DNA of 35,352 bases from Acidobacteriota bacterium (GTDB lineage: Bacteria > Acidobacteriota > UBA6911), in assembly GCA_016933615.1 (NCBI GenBank), contig JAFGAO010000143.1, forward strand, positions 1 through 35,352, written 5' to 3'. A program made the position numbers and the translations under genes. Under the pieces are notes generated by a model. That model was not told where the DNA came from. It worked only from the letters and a program-made list of their open reading frames with translations, and made no database searches. Shown here one piece after another: positions 29,774 through 35,352 of the stretch. Position 1 is the stretch's first letter; every line of letters begins with the position of its first letter.

Positions 29774-31682
29774 AGTGTCTTTGATATTCAGCCAGAAGGA
29801 TTGCTGCGGGTGCCACACCTGCGAGATTGCATGCAAGCAGGAGCACGGTCTTCCGGTCGGCCCCAGGCTCGTGAGGGTCCTGGAGAGGGCGCCGCTGTTC
29901 ATGCAGTACTACTGCCACCACTGCGGGGATGCGCCCTGCGCCCTGGCCTGCCCGGAAGAAGCCATTACAAAGGACCCGGACACGGGCGTTGTGCTCCTCG
30001 ATCCCGGAAAATGCACCGGATGCAGTGCCGTGGAGGGCCGCTCCGGCCGCGAGAAACAGCAGACCTCCCCTTGCAAATTCAACTGCCCGGCGGGCAACGA
30101 CATCCAGGGATTTATCGGGCTCACCGCCGGGGGAAAATTCACGGAAGCCTTGCGGCTCCTGAAGGAAACCAGCCCCTTCCCTTCCGTCTGCGGCCGGGTA
30201 TGCACCTTCCCCTGCGAATCCGACTGCAACCGGAAGCAGATCGACGATCCCGTTTCCATCCGGGCCATAGAGCGTTTCCTGGCGGACCGGAACCGGGCAG
30301 GCGGGGACGCCTATGTCCCGAAGCTTCAGCCTGCAAGAGAAGGGAAAGTCGCCATTGTCGGATCCGGCCCCGCCGGGCTGGCGGCTGCATACTTCCTGGC
30401 GAAAAACGGCTACAAGGCGACCGTCTTTGAAAAACTTCCCGTTGCCGGCGGCATGATGGCCGTGGGCATCCCGCTGTACCGTCTCCCCAGGGAGGCCCTG
30501 GCGGCGGACATCGGGGTGATCGGGAAGATGGGCGTGGAAATCAAAACAGGCGTGGCTTTCGGCAGCGACGTGACGTTCGAGAGCCTGAAAAAAGAGGGAT
30601 ACGGGGCCTTCTTCCTGGCTACGGGCCTCCACAAAAACGTTCCGCTGGATATACCCAACCCGAACCTGAAGGGAATATTGAACGGAATCGATTTTCTCCG
30701 GGACACCGCACTGGGCAATCCCGTCGCGCTCGGCAGGACCGTGCTTGTCGTCGGCGGCGGAAACGTGGCCATGGATGTGGCCATGACCGCGATCCGCAGG
30801 GGAGCCGGGGATGTCGCCATCGTCTACCGGCGCGCGCAGGCGGAAATGCCGGCATGGAAGCGGGAGGTGAACGAAGCCGTCGAGGAAGGGATCCGGATCG
30901 TCACCGGCCTGGCCCCGAAACAATTCCTCGGTAAAGACGGCCGGCTGGCAGGAGTCGAATTCAAAAGGAGCCAATCCGTTCGCAATGAAGATGGCGTCGT
31001 GGAACTCCGCTTCGACGAAGCGGATCTCACACGCATGGAAGCCGACACGGTCATTATCGCCGCCGGTCAGGCGGCCGATGTCCCGCTTGCCGAGAGCCAG
31101 GGGATCCCGGTCGATGTGGAGGGGCGGTTTATTGCGGACCCCGTCAGCCTGAAAACGCCGCTCCAGGGAGTGTTCGCCGGCGGCGACGCCTTATACGGCC
31201 CGAGGACCGTTGTGGAGGCGATCGGCTCCGGCAAGGCGGCCGCGGTCTCCATAGACCGCTACTTCAGGGGGCTCGATCTGCTCACGGGCCGAGAGGCCCG
31301 GGACGCCGGGCTGACTCCCATTACGGAACCGGTGAAGGACAAATACGACCCCGCGCCGCGCATGGAAAGCGCCTGGCTGCCGGTCGGGGAGCGCATGGGT
31401 TCCGACGAGGTCCAGCTCGGATTCAGCGAACAGGAAGCCCTAGAGGAGGCGAAACGATGCATCACATGCGGCGCCGCCTGCGTGCAGGCCTGCCCCTACG
31501 GCGTCATGCAGTTCAACCACGAGACGCTCAAGGCCGTCAAATGCGACCTTTGCCTCGATAAGCGGAAACGTGGGGAAGCGCCCGCCTGCACCTGGTCCTG
31601 TCCGGCCCACTGCGTCTACTGGGGCGATGCGTCCGAATTCCCCGCCGGGATTAATGACGGCCTGCAGCGCATCGTCCCTTAA
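29766..31682 (+). CDS. GltD/NfnB-like flavin oxidoreductase nested inside a DmsB-like iron-sulfur subunit
   Basis: 638 residues. Residues 1-86 begin a DmsB-type ferredoxin: C13/C16/C19/C23, C50/C53/C58/C62, then C83-x2-C86. At that point a complete GltD-type module intervenes (about 95-505). It comprises an N-terminal cysteine set C103, C107, C142, C146, C150, C154 with CGRVCTFPCESDCNR; FAD motif VGSGPAGLAAAYFLAKNGY at 198-216; NAD(P)H motif VVGGGNVAMDVAM at 328-340 with YRR at 354-356, suggesting NADPH; and FAD-binding AGGDA near 471. The DmsB part then resumes at 565-620 with C565/C568/C572/C576 and C593/C596/C608/C612, ending CPAHCVYWGD. It should wire NAD(P)H and FAD to the molybdopterin subunit, whose gene overlaps it. 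GGGAGGGGG precedes the ATG. No signal peptide; cytoplasmic. Confidence 0.9.
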   Translation: MAKVSLIFSQKDCCGCHTCEIACKQEHGLPVGPRLVRVLERAPLFMQYYCHHCGDAPCALACPEEAITKDPDTGVVLLDPGKCTGCSAVEGRSGREKQQTSPCKFNCPAGNDIQGFIGLTAGGKFTEALRLLKETSPFPSVCGRVCTFPCESDCNRKQIDDPVSIRAIERFLADRNRAGGDAYVPKLQPAREGKVAIVGSGPAGLAAAYFLAKNGYKATVFEKLPVAGGMMAVGIPLYRLPREALAADIGVIGKMGVEIKTGVAFGSDVTFESLKKEGYGAFFLATGLHKNVPLDIPNPNLKGILNGIDFLRDTALGNPVALGRTVLVVGGGNVAMDVAMTAIRRGAGDVAIVYRRAQAEMPAWKREVNEAVEEGIRIVTGLAPKQFLGKDGRLAGVEFKRSQSVRNEDGVVELRFDEADLTRMEADTVIIAAGQAADVPLAESQGIPVDVEGRFIADPVSLKTPLQGVFAGGDALYGPRTVVEAIGSGKAAAVSIDRYFRGLDLLTGREARDAGLTPITEPVKDKYDPAPRMESAWLPVGERMGSDEVQLGFSEQEALEEAKRCITCGAACVQACPYGVMQFNHETLKAVKCDLCLDKRKRGEAPACTWSCPAHCVYWGDASEFPAGINDGLQRIVP

Positions 31683-31865
31683 GCAGGATTTGCAGCAGCG
31701 CGGTTTGCGGATGTTTTGAAGCGTGCGAGCTTCCGGCTTCGCTTCTGCTACGCCGGACAGGTGCTTGCGCCATAAACCTTTAATATCCAGACACTTTGCG
31801 GGCAGCTTGCCGCCGCACTCCCCATAGCAATTTCGTTGAATGGCTATATGCGTAGTCAGCATCCA

Positions 31866-32285
31866 ATGTCAGAACAAAGTCACGATCCCAAAACAAATGA
31901 AAATGTGGCTGCGGCCGAGGAAACGCCTACCTGGACAGATCCCCAGACGAAGCTGGAATGGCAGTTCCGCTCCCCGGGGGAAATGACCTGGCACGACGCC
32001 CTTGAATATGCGCGCTCGCTTCGACTCAATGGAAAGGGCGACTGGCGCCTGCCGACGGCGCCCGAACTGGAGACGCTGCTCGACCGGAAAATCCTGCTGG
32101 AAAGCATGCGTCCGGCTATGAGAATGGACGTCCCTTTCCGCGACACCCTCAGCTACTGGTCCTCTACGACGTTTGCGCCCGACACCCGAAGCGCCTGGAT
32201 CGTCATGTTCGACGGTGCCTACATCCTGAGCTACTATAAAACGAGCAGATACCGCATCCGCTGCGTCCGCGGCTCCTTGGGATAG
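31866..32285 (+). CDS. DUF1566 (Lcl C-terminal-like) domain protein
   Basis: About 139 residues, nearly all one DUF1566 domain: TWTDPQTKLEWQF, then MTWHDALEYARSLRLNGKGD, WRLPTAPELETLL, YWSSTTFAPDTRSAWIVMFD and IRCVRGS at the end. The domain is common in exported or surface proteins of Desulfobacterota and others, with unknown function. This copy lacks a signal peptide. Three ATGs are in frame (31836, 31848, 31866) and none has a clear ribosome-binding site; 31866 is an arbitrary middle choice. It stands alone after the oxidoreductase operon. Confidence 0.8.
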   Translation: MSEQSHDPKTNENVAAAEETPTWTDPQTKLEWQFRSPGEMTWHDALEYARSLRLNGKGDWRLPTAPELETLLDRKILLESMRPAMRMDVPFRDTLSYWSSTTFAPDTRSAWIVMFDGAYILSYYKTSRYRIRCVRGSLG

Positions 32286-32396
32286 CGTGGTCGGGCCACG
32301 ATAAAGTCCTGGTCCATTTATGGAAACCTTCAGGATTATCGAGAGCCGGATTGTCCCCACCACGAAGGCTTTTTTGAATTGCTTTTTGGCGCACCC

Positions 32397-32494
32397 GGCC
32401 CGACTTTGACAACTGGGACGGCAATTCAAGAAAGATTGAATTGGGCGCGGCTACAAGTCATTATCCCCCCCCTCCCAGTTGCCAAAGTCGGGCT
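32397..32494. repeat. Large inverted repeat with a nested inner hairpin
   Basis: Arms at 32397-32418 and 32473-32494 are reverse complements at 20 of 22 positions (core CCCGACTTTG/CAACTGGGA). The 54-base interior includes CAATTC and GAATTG around ten bases. No ORF is present. It resembles a small non-autonomous element or a structured RNA. Confidence 0.6.
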
Positions 32495-32552
32495 GGATTC
32501 GGAGCGGGTTCGACCGGTTCGGCTAAGGTCATAAATCTATCAGCGCTTGTAT

Positions 32553-32586
32553 TATCGCACAATATATTATGGATTTTCGTGCGATA
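32553..32586. promoter_or_regulatory. Palindromic operator candidate of the Phd-Uma2 gene
   Basis: TATCGCAC (32553-32560) and GTGCGATA (32579-32586) are exact reverse complements 18 bases apart. Between them lie -10-like TATATT/TATTAT at 32563-32570. Phd-type antitoxins usually bind palindromes over their own promoter, so autoregulation by the N-terminal domain is plausible. Confidence 0.5.
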
Positions 32587-32631
32587 TTCAGGCAATATTT
32601 CGTTCATGGCGGCAATGACGGAGGTGGAACC

Positions 32632-33423
32632 ATGGCATCAAGCGCTTATCGGGAAGGACTCGTGATCAGCGCGACCGAGCTGAAGCAGAATCTCGGGAAG
32701 TACCTGGACGTAGTGGAACAACAGAACGACGTAGTGATTACCAAGAACGGCGGCAAAATCGCCAGGCTGACTCCATATGTGACGGATATCGAACAGTATT
32801 TCCTGGTGAGGGAAAGGGCGCTGGATTACCAGTACGGCGGCAAGAAAGTGTCCTATGAAGAATTCATGCAGATATACGAGAAAAGCACCCTGCGCATGGA
32901 GTTCATTAACGGAGAAATCCATCTGTTGGCTTCGCCCGCTCTCCGGCATCAGGAGATCCTCGGCAGGCTGCACCTGATCTTCCACGGGTATTTTCAGAGC
33001 AAGTCATGCCGGGTGTACTTCGCTCCGTTCGACGTGCATTTCCGCAAGCGGGAGATCAAGGAGCCTGATGTCATGCAGCCGGATTTGATGGTGGCATGCG
33101 ATCTGGAGAATAACGTCACGGAAAAGGGACGCTACATGGGCACCCCCTCCCTGGTCCTCGAGATCCTTTCGGACGGCACGCGAAGCAAGGATATGATCGA
33201 CAAGCTGAATACTTACAGGCTGTCCGGGGTGCAGGAGTACTGGATCGTCGATCCGAGGCAGGAGAATATCATAATCTACAGCTTCGAGGATTGTGAGATC
33301 GGCAAATATAAGACCTTCGAAGCGGGGGCCGCGGCCCAATCGATACTCTTCGCCGGTTTGACGGTGGAGGTTTCCGATTTGTTCCATGAACTGGTGGTGC
33401 AAACCGTACCGGCGTCCGACTGA
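32632..33423 (+). CDS. Phd/YefM antitoxin domain fused to a Uma2-family (DUF820) PD-(D/E)XK nuclease
   Basis: 263 residues. Residues 10-50 are a Phd/YefM antitoxin domain (ISATELKQNLGKYLDVVEQQ, then DVVITKNGGKIARLTP). Residues about 70-250 are a Uma2 nuclease-fold domain: YEEFMQIYEKSTLRMEFING, then EIHLLASPALRHQEILGRL, EPDVMQPDLMVACD, PSLVLEILSDGTRSKDMIDK and the closing VQEYWIVDPRQENIIIY. D in PDLMV and E-x-L in LEILS are the expected catalytic residues, and both are present. ATG 32632 has GGAGG 7 bases upstream; the longer frame from 32569 runs through the operator palindrome. No separate toxin or antitoxin gene is adjacent. The fusion suggests a nuclease with its own DNA-binding or regulatory domain. 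Function in vivo is unknown. Confidence 0.88.
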   Translation: MASSAYREGLVISATELKQNLGKYLDVVEQQNDVVITKNGGKIARLTPYVTDIEQYFLVRERALDYQYGGKKVSYEEFMQIYEKSTLRMEFINGEIHLLASPALRHQEILGRLHLIFHGYFQSKSCRVYFAPFDVHFRKREIKEPDVMQPDLMVACDLENNVTEKGRYMGTPSLVLEILSDGTRSKDMIDKLNTYRLSGVQEYWIVDPRQENIIIYSFEDCEIGKYKTFEAGAAAQSILFAGLTVEVSDLFHELVVQTVPASD

Positions 33424-33480
33424 CTCACACACCGGCCGGCCCTCTCGCCTTCAGCTCCAGATTCATGTGGAAGCGGACAT

Positions 33481-34272
33481 TCAAATGGATCGCGTCTCCA
33501 AGGCGGACACCATTTCCAGGCGCCGGACCAGCCGCGCCAGTGAATTCTCAAAGGGGATTTGAGTCTGAACATCCACGGCCGCGGAGAGGATTGCGGGGCG
33601 GGTAGCCCGCCCTGCAGAGGCGAAATACAGAATATTGTCCGATTTCAGTCCGGGCAGCTGCCAGACCGGGCCCACGGACCCTTCGATCATCTTCAGCAGG
33701 GTGTCGCGTTTTCGCCTGTCCCCGCTCAGCCAGTTCACTGCCAGCACGCCGTCGTCGAGCAGGCATTTCCTGGCATCCATGATGAATTCCCGCGTCGCAC
33801 ACTGATCCGGGAACTGTTCCCCGAGATAGGTGTCGACCATGACGATCGCATACCGCGAAGTGCAGCGCCCGAGGAACGCGACGGCGTCTTGCAGGCGAAT
33901 ACGGCACCGCGGCAGGGCGTGAATGTCGAAATATTTTTCGGCCAGTTCCACGATTGCCGGGTCGATTTCGACCGCTTCCACTTCCATATGCGGGCTGGCT
34001 TTGAGAAGCATGCGCGGGACGGAGCCCCCGCCGAGCCCCAGGACGAGGCAGGATCGCGCTTTTGGGCAGAATGCCAGCGCCGCCAGCATATTGCGCGCAT
34101 ATTCCAGACCGGGCAGATGCGGAGCGTTCATGTCGAAAACGGTATGCCGGATCCCGGCCGAGGACCAGAGCGTGATTACCGCTCCCTTTCTTGTGACGAT
34201 CAGGTCTTCGGCAAGCCCCCGTATCCGGCAAAGAGTTTTGCTGTTGTTTCGAGCTTGTTTCAATGATCCCAT
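33481..34272 (-). CDS. Spermidine-synthase-like SAM-dependent methyltransferase-fold protein
   Basis: 263 residues with a class I SAM-binding core: LVLGLGGGSVPRML at 77-89, VEAVEIDPAIVELA at 98-111, LQDAVAFL at 127-134 and YAIVMVDTYLGEQFP at 141-155. This is the polyamine aminopropyltransferase (SpeE-like) superfamily pattern, but the usual DxxDPxGP catalytic stretch is replaced by DTYLGEQFPDQC, so spermidine synthesis is doubtful. It may be a different transferase. No membrane segment. ATG 34272 lacks a good ribosome-binding site. The gene is convergent with the Phd-Uma2 gene and divergent from the TraB/GumN gene. Confidence 0.85.
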   Translation of the reverse strand: MGSLKQARNNSKTLCRIRGLAEDLIVTRKGAVITLWSSAGIRHTVFDMNAPHLPGLEYARNMLAALAFCPKARSCLVLGLGGGSVPRMLLKASPHMEVEAVEIDPAIVELAEKYFDIHALPRCRIRLQDAVAFLGRCTSRYAIVMVDTYLGEQFPDQCATREFIMDARKCLLDDGVLAVNWLSGDRRKRDTLLKMIEGSVGPVWQLPGLKSDNILYFASAGRATRPAILSAAVDVQTQIPFENSLARLVRRLEMVSALETRSI

Positions 34273-34670
34273 ACCGTTTAAAAATGGCGGGAGGCCGGAA
34301 TTCCACCCATTTTAAAAGCAGAGCGGTGCCGCATAGACACGAAAATGAGTGCAATCCAGTCCTGTCGCCATTTTATGGCGTCGTTCAGATCCGTGTTCTC
34401 TATGAAACCTTACCACGCCTCAGCTTTTGCGGATCGAAAAAACGCCCGGACCGCCCTAATTTCTCTAAGCGGATTTCACCCCGGTTACGATACGAACCAG
34501 GAAATCAGGTCTGTGTCCGCGCCCCTTTGCGCCGCGCCGGGACGCGGACCATCATGCTGTAAGATATTTGTTTTTGCGGAACAATGCCGGACGGGATTAT
34601 TATTCCGGAACAGATGCATGAAGGAACTGAAAAGAGGCTCGACAGATACGATCCGCAAAGGAGACAACCG
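34273..34670. other. Divergent intergenic region before the TraB/GumN gene
   Basis: 398 bases. A frame on the plus strand (34345-34674) has no protein character. An imperfect inverted repeat (TTTAAAAATGG near 34275 against CCCATTTTAAAA near 34308) sits next to the minus-strand start. No clear promoter pair was identified for either gene. Confidence 0.4.
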
Positions 34671-35352
34671 ATGAACACATTTCCGGACACCGGCGACGCC
34701 CGCTCCGGCCGCAAGCGCGCCTTTCCCGTGCAGGTAGCCGTCCTGGCCGTCTTTTTATTTTGGATCTCTTCCGCCCGTCCGGTGCCGGCGCAGTCTCTTC
34801 TGTGGGAGGTAAAATCCGGCACGGCGACTGTTTACCTTTATGGATCCATTCATTATGCAAAACCGGAAATGTATCCGCTGGATGCCGCGGTCGAGGATGC
34901 GTTCGGCAAATCTTCGGCCCTGGTCCTGGAGCTGGATCCCCTGAGCGTCGATCCGATGGAGGTGCTGCAGGAAGTCCTGTCGAAAGGCATGTATGCCGGC
35001 GACAAAACAATCAAGGACGAACTCAGCGGCGAAGTGTACGCCATGCTCGAGGAATATCTCGAAAAGGCCGGGCTTCCCCCGGCCGCTTTTATGAAAATGA
35101 AACCTGCGCTCCTGTCGATCACCCTGAGCACGATGAAAGTTTCCGAGCTCGGCTACTCGCCCGACCAGGGCATCGACATGTACTTCGCCCGGAAAGCCGC
35201 CGGGAAGAAGCCCATCCTCGAACTCGAGTCGGCCGGGGAACAGATGGACATGCTCTTTAACCTGCCGGACGCCGGACTGTACCTCAAATATACCCTTATG
35301 GATATTTCCAGGACCGGCGAACAGATCGAAGCGATCGTAGAGGCCTGGAAAA
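34671..35352 (+). CDS. TraB/GumN-family protein, N-terminal part (gene runs off the right edge)
   Basis: 227 codons are present. A signal peptide or N-terminal anchor (FPVQVAVLAVFLFWISSARP, then VPAQS) precedes the family signature SLLWEVKSGTATVYLYGSIH and, later, SALVLELDP, which belong to the TraB/GumN (PF01963) fold with conserved GSxH and ExE-type residues. Homologs include the eukaryotic TIKI Wnt proteases, but bacterial members are mostly uncharacterised exported proteins. AAAGGAG at 34658-34663 precedes ATG 34671 at good spacing. The C-terminus is outside the window. Confidence 0.88.
   Translation, partial: MNTFPDTGDARSGRKRAFPVQVAVLAVFLFWISSARPVPAQSLLWEVKSGTATVYLYGSIHYAKPEMYPLDAAVEDAFGKSSALVLELDPLSVDPMEVLQEVLSKGMYAGDKTIKDELSGEVYAMLEEYLEKAGLPPAAFMKMKPALLSITLSTMKVSELGYSPDQGIDMYFARKAAGKKPILELESAGEQMDMLFNLPDAGLYLKYTLMDISRTGEQIEAIVEAWK

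Larger units (their letters stand above)
32286..32631. other. Intergenic region with a long inverted repeat and a palindromic promoter region
   Basis: 346 bases without a gene. It contains the 22-base inverted repeat at 32397-32494, the TATCGCAC/GTGCGATA palindrome at 32553-32586, and a sequence at 32491-32507 that matches 15274-15290 at 16 of 17 positions. Confidence 0.55.

Noticed and set aside
27523-29784. 753-codon plus-strand open frame overlapping the molybdopterin oxidoreductase
   Set aside because: It is the shifted frame of a gene with secure cysteine and pterin motifs. Its product is Arg/Gly/Pro-rich with no domain, the usual result of GC-rich codon use.
33481-34272. Calling this spermidine synthase
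   Set aside because: The nucleotide-binding core matches, but the catalytic DxxDPxGP segment is not conserved.
1-35352. CRISPR arrays, tRNA or rRNA genes, integrases, transposases, prophage genes
   Set aside because: None was found. The repeats present are few, imperfect and not regularly spaced, and no cloverleaf or rRNA sequence was recognised by eye. A tRNA scan would be needed to exclude short RNA genes fully.

Overview
The window is about 35.4 kb of moderately GC-rich bacterial chromosome with no rRNA, tRNA, CRISPR array, transposase or phage gene that I could see. Several features point to a strict anaerobe, most plausibly a Desulfobacterota (deltaproteobacterial) lineage. These are a tungsten/molybdenum aldehyde:ferredoxin oxidoreductase (AOR) family enzyme with its ferredoxin and MoaD-like partner, a MetF/MetV-type methylene-tetrahydrofolate reductase, an acetylene-hydratase-like molybdopterin enzyme, and many 4Fe-4S proteins. 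The lineage is an inference from gene content, not a placement.

Layout. 1-624: 5' part of a single-chain glycyl-tRNA synthetase (minus). 1086-3170: lipoprotein M3 metallopeptidase. 3517-5157: unknown secreted protein, followed by a translationally coupled but broken reading frame. 5448-6038: MarC-family membrane protein (minus). 6336-7616: secreted protein that looks like a metallopeptidase relative whose HExxH has become RExxR (minus). 7817-11382: an abbreviated complex I operon, nuoA-nuoC-nuoG-nuoH, with nuoB, D, E, F and I-N absent. 11530-15155: alpha/beta hydrolase, major facilitator transporter and argC. 15389-18742 (minus): a CcmH-like protein and a three-domain acyl-activating enzyme (AMP ligase, acyl carrier, acyltransferase). 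19140-20231: phosphofructokinase. 20279-20572: YkvA-like protein (minus).

The most interesting region is 20.6-31.7 kb. An IclR-type regulator is transcribed leftward with a dicluster ferredoxin, MetV and a twin-arginine cupin protein. Facing it are a zinc-ribbon protein, an AOR, a four-cluster ferredoxin, a MoaD-like protein, MetF, a molybdopterin oxidoreductase, and a 638-residue protein in which a GltD/NfnB-like flavin module sits inside a DmsB-like iron-sulfur subunit. Repeated ATAGTGAAC-type sites lie over both divergent promoters, suggesting joint control by the IclR protein. My inference is one anaerobic pathway coupling aldehyde/carboxylate redox, methyl-tetrahydrofolate redox and NAD(P)H. 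The substrate cannot be read from the sequence.

31.8-35.4 kb holds a DUF1566 protein, a Phd antitoxin-Uma2 nuclease fusion with a palindrome over its promoter region, a spermidine-synthase-like methyltransferase (minus) and the start of a TraB/GumN protein. A dispersed family of imperfect repeats with a GTTGCA core occupies three intergenic regions (3.2, 6.2 and 11.4 kb), and other inverted or direct repeats lie at 26.3 and 32.4 kb.
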